A DNA stretch of 64,000 nucleotides from Thermohalobaculum sp039184865 (GTDB lineage Bacteria > Pseudomonadota > Alphaproteobacteria > Rhodobacterales > Rhodobacteraceae): assembly GCA_039184865.1 (NCBI GenBank), contig JBCDAV010000007.1, positions 1-64,000 of the forward strand, read 5' to 3'. Shown here piece by piece: positions 16,937 to 25,606 of the stretch. Each line of letters starts with the position of its first letter. Positions within the stretch are counted from its first letter, which is position 1. Made by a program: the position numbers and the translations under genes. The notes under the pieces were generated by a model that was not told where the DNA came from, did no database searches, and was given only the letters and a program-made list of their open reading frames with translations.

Positions 16937-17827
16937 TCAAGCGGCTGCAAGGTACCGGGCGGCCAATTCACCAATCATGTCGGCAAACAGTCCGGGCTTC
17001 TCCTCGTGCATCAGATGCCCGAGATCCGGGACCTCGTGGATTTGAATGCTCGGAACCCTTCGCGCGAGCATCGGCGCTTCGTCCGTTGGAACGGTCCGGT
17101 CGCCCTGCCCAATGACGAGATGAACGGGGATTTTGACCGCAGGCATAGCTTTCAGCAGCGGCTCCAGCTCCCAGAGCGCCATCATCGAAAGCGCGCCATC
17201 CACATGCTCGGATCTCGTGATCATCCGCGCGTAGAGATCCGTGCCCTCTTTTCCGATGTCGGAACCGGTCGACCCGATCAGCCGCGGAACCTGGCCCGGC
17301 GCGCTCGCGAAGTTCGAAAACATCCAAGGAACGAACGGGTTCAGTGCGAGGGCGCGAGCGAGGGGCGGAAATACGGCGCCTGCCAAACCGCGAAACGGGG
17401 CGAGTGCGGGATTGAGACCGATCACGAGCTTGGGCGACAACTGCTCGGAAACCACAGCCTGCAGAGCAATCGCCGCGCCTGCGGAGTGACCTACCAACAG
17501 ATCCGGTTCGACGTCCAATTCCTGCAGCAGTGACGTTACGCCTTCGGCCATGGCTTTCAACGAACACTGACGGCGCGACTGGATTCGCGAAAAGCCATGG
17601 CCGGGCAAGTCCACCGCGATGACGTCGAACTCCTCGGCCAGAAGCGGCATGAGATCACGCCAGCTATGCGTTGCGGCGCCAGCGCCGTGAAGAAGGATAA
17701 GCGAGGGGCCGCGCCCCATCCTCTGATAGTGCCAACGGATCTTGCCCGCCTCGACAAAAGCACTCGCCTCGTGGTTCGGCCAATCCCGACCAAGTCGAGG
17801 CCAGTCAGGATGGACGGGGGCCTTCAT
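16937..17827 (-). CDS. bchO: Putative Mg chelatase accessory alpha/beta hydrolase BchO
   Basis: A 296-residue alpha/beta-hydrolase-fold protein with the nucleophile elbow LLVGHSAGAAIALQ (about residues 112-125), oxyanion region ILLHGAGAATHSW, and a C-terminal His in DLGHLMHEEKP. BchO is a conserved companion of bchID but its substrate is unknown. It is coupled to bchD by an ATGA overlap. It ends five bases from the end of ppsR in convergent orientation; in Rhodobacter this junction normally carries bchEJGP. Confidence 0.9.
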   Translation of the reverse strand: MKAPVHPDWPRLGRDWPNHEASAFVEAGKIRWHYQRMGRGPSLILLHGAGAATHSWRDLMPLLAEEFDVIAVDLPGHGFSRIQSRRQCSLKAMAEGVTSLLQELDVEPDLLVGHSAGAAIALQAVVSEQLSPKLVIGLNPALAPFRGLAGAVFPPLARALALNPFVPWMFSNFASAPGQVPRLIGSTGSDIGKEGTDLYARMITRSEHVDGALSMMALWELEPLLKAMPAVKIPVHLVIGQGDRTVPTDEAPMLARRVPSIQIHEVPDLGHLMHEEKPGLFADMIGELAARYLAAA

Positions 17828-19491
17828 TCCGTGACGGCGTGCCGGACCATCCGGCTTATCGCCTTTGCGTCCGCGCGGGGCAGCGGCAGGTATTGTGCGC
17901 CCATCGACAAGGCGAGCGCCTTCGCGTCAGCCTGAGGGCGGTTTGCGGTATCGATCAGGACCCCCGTCAGTCCCTCCGCCGAGATCGCCCGAGCCGCCAT
18001 TGCTGCATCTTCTGCTGCCTGCTTCCGCCCGGGTTCCCCATTCAGTGCAACGTTGCCGCGACCGTCTGTCAGGAGAATCAGATACGGAGTGGCGCCCTGT
18101 CTCCGAACCCTTACAGCCAGTTCGCGCCCTGCCACCAAGGCGGCCGCGAGCGGTGTTGGCCCACCGCCAGGCAACACCGCGAGGCGGCGCTTGGCCTGCA
18201 GAAGCGATCTCGTCGGCGGCAATGACAACTCAGCGGCTGACCCGCGAAACGCGATCAGCGCGACTTTCTCGCGCCGACGGTAGGCTTCGGCAAGCATCAG
18301 TTCCACGGCACCCTTGGCTTCGGCCATGCGGGCGGCGGCCTGGGACCCGGACGCGTCGACCATAAAGATCAGGACGCTTTCCGATGGCCGTTCGTATTGC
18401 TTTATCCGGAAGTCGTCGGGCTGGACGATGAGCCCTCGTCGCTCGGCCCCTGCCAGCTGGCGCAGCTTTTGCCAAGGTGCTGCAGCCAAGAGCGTCGCGA
18501 ACACGTCTAGGCGCCGGCCCTCTGGTTTGCCGGGGCGGGACCGGGCCGGTCGTCCGTGCGTAGCCGATCTTTGCCGGTCGCCCGCCCCGCGCGTCCGGGA
18601 TTGCCCTCTGCTTTGACCACTTAATAGCCCGAGCTCCGGAAGAAGCGCCGCCACAGCTTCCAGCACCCTGTCCTCGAGCTGACCGTCTTCAGTCGACTTT
18701 GATTGCCCGTCGCCTTCCGGGTCCTGATTTGGCGCCTGCTCGTCGGGCGCGTCGTCGGCCGTTGGCAGCGCCTGCGCTCTCGGCGCAAGACAGAGTGCCG
18801 TTGCGGTCACGATCTCGGCTTCGCCGATTTCCCGCTTTCCGGCGAGGGCAGCCAGGACCCGCGCCAGCCGCAATGCAAGCAGGGGCGCCCGCAAAGAACC
18901 AATCGCCATCGCAGACGCCAGATGAAGCAAGGCTTCGGGAGCGTCGCCGTCAGATATGCCGCGCTTCAGTTGCCGCTGCGCAGCGCGAATATCGTCTTGG
19001 GTGTATGTTGCTCCACGCACCTCGGATCGCGGAATTCCCTCCATAAGCAGGGTGATAGCCAGTCGGTCCGTAAGCGCCGCGGGCGCCTCCTCGTCCGGCT
19101 CCGCCCCTTCATCCAACAGAACGAGCGCCGGGGCTTCTCCGGCATCGATCGCGACGGCAATTCGAGCAGCAGCGCCGCTCTCGAGCCGGTCAGCCATTGG
19201 CACCAGCATCATGGTATCGCGTTGACGCGTCAGCAGCCCGCCGCGTTCTGCGCGACGCCCGGTCCGGATCGTCTCGACAAGATCGGTGCTCGGCGCGAGC
19301 GCGGTCGCATCCAGACTTCCCGGCAGGCGCGCGACAGGCAAGTCCAGCAAGTCAGTCAACATGGAAATCAGTGCGTCACGTATCGGTCCGGGCCTGTCGC
19401 GGATCGTCAGGCCGTGCAGCCCTTGCGGATCAACCGCGAGAGCCGCCGCCGCGATACTTGCAAGCGCCCAGCGATCGCTCGACGCCGTCAC
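17824..19491 (-). CDS. bchD: Magnesium chelatase subunit D
   Basis: A 555-residue platform subunit of Mg chelatase. It has an N-terminal degenerate AAA+ domain without a good Walker A, a Pro/acidic linker around residues 245-310, and a C-terminal von Willebrand A/integrin I domain with the MIDAS motif DASGSQAA (about residue 380) and LTDGRGN. It assembles with BchI hexamers to drive BchH. The ATG overlaps the bchI stop. Confidence 0.95.
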   Translation of the reverse strand: MTASSDRWALASIAAAALAVDPQGLHGLTIRDRPGPIRDALISMLTDLLDLPVARLPGSLDATALAPSTDLVETIRTGRRAERGGLLTRQRDTMMLVPMADRLESGAAARIAVAIDAGEAPALVLLDEGAEPDEEAPAALTDRLAITLLMEGIPRSEVRGATYTQDDIRAAQRQLKRGISDGDAPEALLHLASAMAIGSLRAPLLALRLARVLAALAGKREIGEAEIVTATALCLAPRAQALPTADDAPDEQAPNQDPEGDGQSKSTEDGQLEDRVLEAVAALLPELGLLSGQSRGQSRTRGAGDRQRSATHGRPARSRPGKPEGRRLDVFATLLAAAPWQKLRQLAGAERRGLIVQPDDFRIKQYERPSESVLIFMVDASGSQAAARMAEAKGAVELMLAEAYRRREKVALIAFRGSAAELSLPPTRSLLQAKRRLAVLPGGGPTPLAAALVAGRELAVRVRRQGATPYLILLTDGRGNVALNGEPGRKQAAEDAAMAARAISAEGLTGVLIDTANRPQADAKALALSMGAQYLPLPRADAKAISRMVRHAVTE

Positions 19492-20498
19492 AACGCCAGA
19501 GTCTCGGACACAGCACGCGCGATCCGCGCGGTCGACCCGGTTTCGTCCAACGGATCGCGACGCAGGCGATGCCGGAGCGCCGGCGCGGCGACCTGCGCGA
19601 TATCGTCAATTCTGACCTTCTTGCGCCGGTTCAGCGCCGCCGAAGCACGGGCCGTCCGGATCAGTGTCAACTCACCCCGCAGTCCGTCAGAGCCAACCGC
19701 CTGACAAAGCCGGGCGGCAGCCTCGATCACCTCGTCCGGCGTCTCGATCTTAGGAAGCGCGCGGCGCGCGGACACGATCCGCTTCTGTGCCTTTTCCTCG
19801 CTCGCCTGCCAGTCGGCCAGAAACCCGTCCGGATCCCGATCGAAAGTGTCACGCCGGCGGATGACTTCGACCCGGTCCGTGATCTCCGAAGGCGAGCCGA
19901 TTTCCACCGACAGTCCGAAACGGTCGAGCAACTGCGGCCTGAGTTCGCCCTCTTCCGGGTTGCCAGACCCGACCAATACGAAACGTGCCGGATGCCGGAC
20001 AGAAAGCCCCTCGCGTTCGACCACGTTCTCGCCAGAAGCGGCCACGTCGAGCAACAGATCGACCAGATGATCCTCGAGCAGATTCACCTCGTCGATATAG
20101 AGAAACCCCCGATTGGCTTTGGCGAGCAGGCCGGGTTCGAAGCGCTTTTCTCCAGTGGACAGGGCGCGCTCGAGATCGAGCGTTCCAACGACACGATCCT
20201 CGGTCGCACCCAGAGGCAGATCGACAACGGGTGTCGCGATCTTGACGGTGCGCTGCTCTTTCGCGTTCGGGTCGCGTCCGGGCACGACATCTCCCGGCGA
20301 GGAATTGTAGGGGCAATCCGGCCTGACCGCGATCGGCGGCAACAGCCCGGCCAGTGCACGAACAGCGGTCGACTTTCCCGTTCCGCGGTCGCCGAAGACC
20401 AGCACGCCCCCGACGGACGGATCAACGGCAGCGATCATCAGCGCGTGCTTCATCTCGTCCTGACCGACGATGGCCGAGAACGGAAATGGTATGCTCAT
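19488..20498 (-). CDS. bchI: Magnesium chelatase ATPase subunit I
   Basis: A 336-residue AAA+ ATPase. It has Walker A GDRGTGKST (about residues 36-44), Walker B FLYIDEVNLLEDH, a sensor GSGNPEEGELRPQLLDRFGL block and the arginine-finger/sensor 2 region near SDGLRGELTL. The start is ATG at 20498 (MSIPFPFSAIVGQDEMK), overlapping the crtA stop by four bases; the upstream frame is shadow of crtA. Confidence 0.97.
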   Translation of the reverse strand: MSIPFPFSAIVGQDEMKHALMIAAVDPSVGGVLVFGDRGTGKSTAVRALAGLLPPIAVRPDCPYNSSPGDVVPGRDPNAKEQRTVKIATPVVDLPLGATEDRVVGTLDLERALSTGEKRFEPGLLAKANRGFLYIDEVNLLEDHLVDLLLDVAASGENVVEREGLSVRHPARFVLVGSGNPEEGELRPQLLDRFGLSVEIGSPSEITDRVEVIRRRDTFDRDPDGFLADWQASEEKAQKRIVSARRALPKIETPDEVIEAAARLCQAVGSDGLRGELTLIRTARASAALNRRKKVRIDDIAQVAAPALRHRLRRDPLDETGSTARIARAVSETLAL

Positions 20499-21214
20499 GC
20501 GGGCTCGGGCCTCTCGAAAGTCTGCAAGGGATCGGCACCATTCCATGATCCGGATGACCCGACAATATCGAAGCGAGCGTAGAGCTCCTCGGCAAACCAC
20601 TCGCCCTCGCGGACCGCCCGGATCGCCCTTGCATGAGGACCGTCGCGGCGGGCGAAGTCGGCCATCGAGTTCGTGTCCGGCCAGATCGAGAACGTGACCT
20701 GATGCAGCCACGGCACTTCGCCGAGACCAATCTTGAACGCGACGTTCGTATCCGAGCCGATTGCAGCGGAAATGGACGGAACGCGCTGCCAGAATTTCAG
20801 CATCGTGCGGGGGCGAAGCGTCGCCCGTGTCAATGCAGCGAGCGGCCCGCTCGACTTTCCCGATCCGACGAACGGAGCACGACCGTCCCAGCGCCCGCGC
20901 ACCGCAGTCGTTCGCAACATCACGGTCCAGTCTTCCTTGGAATTTGCGCGATATCGCTCGAAGATAGGCGCCTCTACGCCTGTTCGCGCTGATCCGAGAT
21001 TCGGCCACGTCGCAAGGATCCCATACACGGCCGTATTTGGCACCGGCGTGAAGCCCTCTCCCGTGCCCGATCCGAACAGTTTCCAGAAACCGACATCAGG
21101 AAGCCGCGCCATCGCAGGGCGTGCCAGCAACATCTGAGAGAACGCCCATAGTCGGGCGCCCGGGCCGGCAAAGCGGAAAACCGACAAGCTGGTGATCTGG
21201 GTCTGTTCGGTCAT
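20495..21214 (-). CDS. crtA: Spheroidene monooxygenase
   Basis: A 239-residue carotenoid 2-ketolase-type oxygenase that converts spheroidene to spheroidenone under oxygen. Family blocks are FWKLFGSGTGEGFTPVPNTAVYGILATW near residue 43, the FGSGKSSGPLAALTRATL-like region near residue 115, and FSIWPDTNSMADFARRDGPHARAI near residue 176. It heads the crtA-bchI-bchD-bchO operon, whose promoter region contains a perfect PpsR palindrome shared with crtI. Confidence 0.94.
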   Translation of the reverse strand: MTEQTQITSLSVFRFAGPGARLWAFSQMLLARPAMARLPDVGFWKLFGSGTGEGFTPVPNTAVYGILATWPNLGSARTGVEAPIFERYRANSKEDWTVMLRTTAVRGRWDGRAPFVGSGKSSGPLAALTRATLRPRTMLKFWQRVPSISAAIGSDTNVAFKIGLGEVPWLHQVTFSIWPDTNSMADFARRDGPHARAIRAVREGEWFAEELYARFDIVGSSGSWNGADPLQTFERPEPA

Positions 21215-21257
21215 GTTCCGGTCCTGAGATCACCAATCTCACGTGTCAGCCGAGAGT

Positions 21258-21275
21258 TGTCAATCTTGATGGACA
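21258..21275. promoter_or_regulatory. PpsR/CrtJ operator between crtA and crtI
   Basis: TGTCAATCTTGATGGACA fits the consensus TGTCN10GACA exactly. It is 44 bp upstream of the crtA start and 17 bp upstream of the crtI start, so it can control both divergent operons. Confidence 0.8.
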
Positions 21276-21291
21276 CTGTTACCGTCCGGAA

Positions 21292-22836
21292 ATGCTTACA
21301 CGCGTTGAGCCAGACCTGAGAACGCCGACGGACGACCCGCGCCCGCGGGCAATCGTGATCGGTGCGGGTTTCGGCGGCCTGGCTGCTGCGATCCGACTCT
21401 CAGCAAAGGGCTACAACGTCCATGTGATCGACCGCCTCGAGACGCCGGGCGGGCGCGGATCGGCCTTGCAGCAAGATGGCTATCGGTTCGATCTCGGTCC
21501 GACCATTGTCACGGCTCCGCAGGTGTTTCGGGAACTCTGGGCCAGCGCGGGAGAGGACTTCGACAGCGATATAAACCTGCATGCGATGGATCCGTTCTAC
21601 GAGATTCGCTGGCAGGACGGCTCGTCGCTGCGCGCTCATGCCGACCCGGAGAAAACCCGTGCGGAAGTCGCAGCACTCGCGCCAAACGACCTGCGAGGCT
21701 ACGACTGGCTGATCCGCGCGGCCGAGCGCCGGTATCACTTCGGGTTCGAGAATCTCGGGCGGCGCCCAATGAACAAGTTCTGGGATCTGGTGATCGTCCT
21801 GCACATTTTCGGCTGGTACCGGGCAGACCGCTCTATCCATGCCCACGTCGCAAGGAAGGTGCGAGACCCGCGCCTGCGCATGGCGATGTCGTTCCACCCG
21901 CTCTTCATCGGCGGCGATCCGTTCCATGTGACATCGATGTATGCGCTCGTGCATCATCTCGAGAGCCAGTTCGGTGTTCACTATGTCATGGGCGGCGCCC
22001 AGGCGCTCGCGGACGGCATGGTCAAGGTCATCGAGCGCAAAGGCGGCACTCTGACATCGGGTGTCGAAGTCGATGAGATCGTTGTCGACGACGGGCGCGC
22101 GACCGGGATTCTGACACTTGGCGGCCAGAGGCTCGACGCCGACGTGATCGTCTCCAACGCAGATGCCGGGCACACCTATGCGCGGTTGTTGCGAAGTCAG
22201 ACGAAACGTCGCTGGAATGATGCACGCCTGCATCGGACGCGCTGGTCGATGGGACTGTTCGTCTGGTACTTCGGCACGCGCGGCACCCGCGAGATGTGGC
22301 GCGATGTTGGTCACCACACGATCGTCAACGGTCCACGCTATCAAGGCCTCGTTAAGGACATCTTCCAGAACGGCCACCTCGCCGAAGACATGAGCCTGTA
22401 CATTCATCGCCCCTCGGCGACGGACCCGAATGCTGCACCTGACGGAGACGACAGCTTCTATGCCCTGTCGCCCGTGCCACACCTGGGGTTCGACAAACCG
22501 GTGGACTGGCTGGCGAATGCGGAGCCGTATCGACAGAAGGTCGAGGCATTCCTGGAGAGCAATCTGCTTCCGGGTCTCCGCGACCGAGTCACGGCCAGCC
22601 ATGTGATGACGCCGCTCGACTTCCGCGACCGGTATCTCAGCCCGCACGGTTGCGGTTTCTCGATCGAGCCCAGGATCCTGCAGTCCGCCTGGTTCAGGCC
22701 GCACAACGTGTCGGAGGAGGTTCCCGGTCTCTATCTGACGGGCGCCGGGACGCATCCGGGCGCGGGGCTGCCTGGCGTCGTGGCATCCGCCGAAGTGCTG
22801 GCTCAGCTCGTCCCCGATGCTCAAAGGGTGAAGTGA
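21292..22836 (+). CDS. crtI: Phytoene desaturase
   Basis: A 514-residue FAD-dependent desaturase. The dinucleotide-binding motif AIVIGAGFGGLAAAIRLSAKGY is at about residues 22-43, and the C-terminal CrtI signature YLTGAGTHPGAGLPGVVASAEV is at about residues 482-503. In this pathway it produces neurosporene (three steps) for the spheroidene branch; step number cannot be read from the sequence. It overlaps crtB by one base (TGATG). Confidence 0.96.
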   Translation: MLTRVEPDLRTPTDDPRPRAIVIGAGFGGLAAAIRLSAKGYNVHVIDRLETPGGRGSALQQDGYRFDLGPTIVTAPQVFRELWASAGEDFDSDINLHAMDPFYEIRWQDGSSLRAHADPEKTRAEVAALAPNDLRGYDWLIRAAERRYHFGFENLGRRPMNKFWDLVIVLHIFGWYRADRSIHAHVARKVRDPRLRMAMSFHPLFIGGDPFHVTSMYALVHHLESQFGVHYVMGGAQALADGMVKVIERKGGTLTSGVEVDEIVVDDGRATGILTLGGQRLDADVIVSNADAGHTYARLLRSQTKRRWNDARLHRTRWSMGLFVWYFGTRGTREMWRDVGHHTIVNGPRYQGLVKDIFQNGHLAEDMSLYIHRPSATDPNAAPDGDDSFYALSPVPHLGFDKPVDWLANAEPYRQKVEAFLESNLLPGLRDRVTASHVMTPLDFRDRYLSPHGCGFSIEPRILQSAWFRPHNVSEEVPGLYLTGAGTHPGAGLPGVVASAEVLAQLVPDAQRVK

Positions 22837-23888
22837 TGCGCGGGGCAGATCTCGCGCATTGTCGCGAAACGATCAAACACGGCTCTAAATCCTTTTACGC
22901 GGCATCGAAGCTGCTGCCTGCGCGAGTTCGCGATCCAGCACTTGTGCTCTATGCCTTTTGCAGGCTCGCTGACGATGCCGTCGATCTGGTGGACACGAAG
23001 CTCGCGGCCGTGGAAGACCTGCGCGAGCGTCTTGAACGTGCCTATGCCGGAAAACCCAAGGACGATCCTGTTGAACGCGCCTTTGCCGAGTTGATCGCAG
23101 AGGTCGACTTGCCACGGGCGTTGCCCGAGGCCTTACTCGAGGGGTTTCACTGGGACGCGATGGAGTTCCGCTATCGCACGTTATCGGATGTCCGGGCCTA
23201 TTCGGCGCGGGTTGCATCGGCCGTCGGTGCGATGATGTCGGTCCTGATGAAAATGCGTGAGTACGATGCGCTCGCGCGGGCCTGCGATCTCGGCGTCGCC
23301 ATGCAACTGACCAATATTGCGCGGGATATCGGTGAGGACGCGGAAGCCGGTCGGCTCTACCTACCGATCAACTGGTTCGACGAAGCGGGTCTGGATGTTG
23401 ATGGGTTCATTGCCGATCCAAGCCCGCGCCCCGAAGTCACACGTATGGCGCAACGACTGCTGGCTGAAGCGAACCGCCTTTACTACCGATCCGAGGCCGG
23501 CATATCGAGATTGCCGAGACGCTGCCGCCCGGGGATCTATGCCGCGCGGTACATTTACGCCGGAATTGGGCGTCACATAAGAGCGGCCGGTTTCGACTCG
23601 GTAACGCGCCGGGCGCGCACCGGTCTGACCGAGAAAATTGGTCTCGCGGTTGCGTCCTTCGGGGCCGCTGCCGCCGACGCCGTAATGCCGCGCTCACCTG
23701 TGCTCTATGCGCCACCGCTGGCCGAGACCGCGTTCCTCGTGGACGCCGCAGCCGATCCTGCGGCCGAACCTGCATCCTGGAGCGCGTCGACGACGCAGAC
23801 CCTTGTATCGACACTGACCCGGCTGCGTGAGCACGATCTTGCAACCGCGGGAGTCGACGAGGCGACACATTCCGGCAGACCTGCGTGA
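22836..23888 (+). CDS. crtB: Phytoene synthase
   Basis: A 350-residue trans-isoprenyl diphosphate synthase head-to-head type enzyme joining two GGPP. It begins MRGADLAHCRETIKHGSKSFY and shows the two Asp-rich motifs, LADDAVDLVD (about residues 44-53) and TNIARDIGEDAEAGRLYLP (about residues 157-175). The ATG at 22836 is coupled to crtI. Confidence 0.95.
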   Translation: MRGADLAHCRETIKHGSKSFYAASKLLPARVRDPALVLYAFCRLADDAVDLVDTKLAAVEDLRERLERAYAGKPKDDPVERAFAELIAEVDLPRALPEALLEGFHWDAMEFRYRTLSDVRAYSARVASAVGAMMSVLMKMREYDALARACDLGVAMQLTNIARDIGEDAEAGRLYLPINWFDEAGLDVDGFIADPSPRPEVTRMAQRLLAEANRLYYRSEAGISRLPRRCRPGIYAARYIYAGIGRHIRAAGFDSVTRRARTGLTEKIGLAVASFGAAAADAVMPRSPVLYAPPLAETAFLVDAAADPAAEPASWSASTTQTLVSTLTRLREHDLATAGVDEATHSGRPA

Positions 23889-24364
23889 TGGACATCGTCG
23901 TGTTCGGCATCTGCCTTCTTGCCTGCGGAGCCGCTGCGACCACTGGCGCGGCATTCCCGCCCGGAAAGTGGTACCTGACGCTTGATCGCCCGCCGTGGAC
24001 GCCGCCCAACTGGCTTTTCCCGGTCGCATGGACTGTGCTTTACGTCGCCATGTCCGTCGCGGCTGCACGGGTCGCGCCATTGGAGGGGTCAGGAATGCCG
24101 ATGGCGTTGTGGGGCCTGCAGATCGCTCTCAACACCCTCTGGACCCCGATCTTCTTCGGGCTTCGCCGCTTCGGTCAGGCGATAATCGTCGTCGTCGGGT
24201 TATGGTTGGCGGTCGCCGCGACCATGCTGACCTTCTGGGAACTTGACCCGATCGCAGGCTGGCTGTTCGCGCCGTATCTGCTGTGGTGCACGATCGCCTC
24301 AGCTCTGAACATCTCGATGTGGCGGCGCAATCCGCAGGTCCGACCGATCACTCCGGGCGAGTGA
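23888..24364 (+). CDS. tspO: Tryptophan-rich sensory protein TspO
   Basis: A 158-residue outer-membrane TspO/MBR (benzodiazepine receptor) homologue with five hydrophobic helices and Trp-rich motifs (FPPGKWYLTLDRPPWTPPNWLFPVAW, WGLQIALNTLWTPIFFG). In R. sphaeroides TspO binds tetrapyrrole intermediates and dampens photosynthesis gene expression under oxygen. The ATG overlaps the crtB stop (TGATG); GTG at 23885 is an alternative. It is convergent with crtC. Confidence 0.94.
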   Translation: MDIVVFGICLLACGAAATTGAAFPPGKWYLTLDRPPWTPPNWLFPVAWTVLYVAMSVAAARVAPLEGSGMPMALWGLQIALNTLWTPIFFGLRRFGQAIIVVVGLWLAVAATMLTFWELDPIAGWLFAPYLLWCTIASALNISMWRRNPQVRPITPGE

Positions 24365-24382
24365 GGTAGCGCATCGCCCGAG

Positions 24383-25606
24383 CTAGCGCGCAAACGCCGC
24401 CCAGTCTGGCACGCGCGGCACGCGTACCGCCAGCATCGGCTTCAACAGCGGCGACCTGAATCTCACGAGATCGAGCGCTTCGTGCACGCCAACGGTCTCT
24501 ACGCCGTCGATCTGCGTGCGCACCGCAGCGCGTGCATAGAAGGGCGCATGCAACATCGGAGTCACCTCGCGCGGTCGATATCCGGCGTCGCTCCTGATCT
24601 CGCGCCGGACCAGCCAGGGGTTGCGTCGAAACCGGGTCTTTGGCGGCAGCGTGTCGACGAGATGTACTTCACCGGCCTCATCGATCCGGACACCGAAGCT
24701 GAGCGCTGTCCCGTCGCGTCGGTCGACATCGTAAAACGCCAGTGTCTCGTTACCGACCGGGAAGCGCCCCCATGTCCAGTAGCTGAAGTCATCCTCCAGC
24801 GCGCGCGTCCCGAAGTTTGCATCGAAATAGCCGTGACCGGACCACTTCCAGTGCGACCTGTCGAGATCGACCTCGATCCGCGCCGTCGGCGCGAACGGAC
24901 GCCAGACATGACCGCCATCCCGGGTGAGCGGCACCTCTGATGTGGTGACATTCGCAGGTGTCAGCCGGATCTGCCCCCGAACCCGGCTCACGATCGGGTT
25001 CGACAGCTCATCCACATCGATGACCAGCGTGCCATTGCGCCACTCCAGAGAGGACGGGCCCACCTGAAAACGCTGAACGCTCTGCGAAAGCGCGCCTTCG
25101 CCGCGCTCCGTCATCGTGAACCGCCCGCCCGGACCATAGAGCGCGACGTTTATGCAGACATGGTTGTGCGGTCTGCGACGCCCGGCCCAACGATACCAGG
25201 GCGAGAAAACCGAGCCTATGAAGGCGATGACCGAGACGCCGTACCGGCCGTCGTCCGATAGCCCATCGACATACCACCAGGCATAACCGTTCGGCGGAAC
25301 CGCGATGTCGAAGCACGGTCCGTCAAGATCGCCTCGGCCGCGAGCCTGCCGGAGGTGGCCGCCATCGGCAGCCCTGCTCCCGGGTTCACGCCGCCCCCCG
25401 CCAGGTAAAGGCCCGGGATTCTCGATCTGACGCCCGGTCTCTGAAATGCCGCCATCATCCCGTGTGGGCTCCGCCCGTAGAGGGATCCGCCCGACCCGGG
25501 AAACCGCGCCGCGAAGTCCCGAGGTGTCGTCAGATTGCTGCGCTCCGGTCGAGCGTCGAAATCCAACCCGTGCCGGGACAGAGCCGTGAAGACTCGCGTC
25601 AGACAT
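24383..25606 (-). CDS. crtC: Hydroxyneurosporene synthase / carotenoid 1,2-hydratase
   Basis: CrtC adds water to the C1,2 double bond of neurosporene-type carotenoids. Clear family similarity starts at GPCFDIAVPPNGYAWWYVDG (about 25320) and includes VIAFIGSVFSPWYRWAGRR, NHVCINVALYGPGGRFTMTERG and GYFDANFGTRALEDDFSYWTWGR. No ATG, GTG or TTG exists in frame between 25333 and the ATG at 25606, so the coordinates given use that only legal upstream start (407 codons, 391 bp overlap with crtD). The true start is probably near 25333 with a non-standard codon, or there is a frameshift. The 3' end is reliable. Confidence 0.85.
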   Translation of the reverse strand: MSDASLHGSVPARVGFRRSTGAQQSDDTSGLRGAVSRVGRIPLRAEPTRDDGGISETGRQIENPGPLPGGGRREPGSRAADGGHLRQARGRGDLDGPCFDIAVPPNGYAWWYVDGLSDDGRYGVSVIAFIGSVFSPWYRWAGRRRPHNHVCINVALYGPGGRFTMTERGEGALSQSVQRFQVGPSSLEWRNGTLVIDVDELSNPIVSRVRGQIRLTPANVTTSEVPLTRDGGHVWRPFAPTARIEVDLDRSHWKWSGHGYFDANFGTRALEDDFSYWTWGRFPVGNETLAFYDVDRRDGTALSFGVRIDEAGEVHLVDTLPPKTRFRRNPWLVRREIRSDAGYRPREVTPMLHAPFYARAAVRTQIDGVETVGVHEALDLVRFRSPLLKPMLAVRVPRVPDWAAFAR

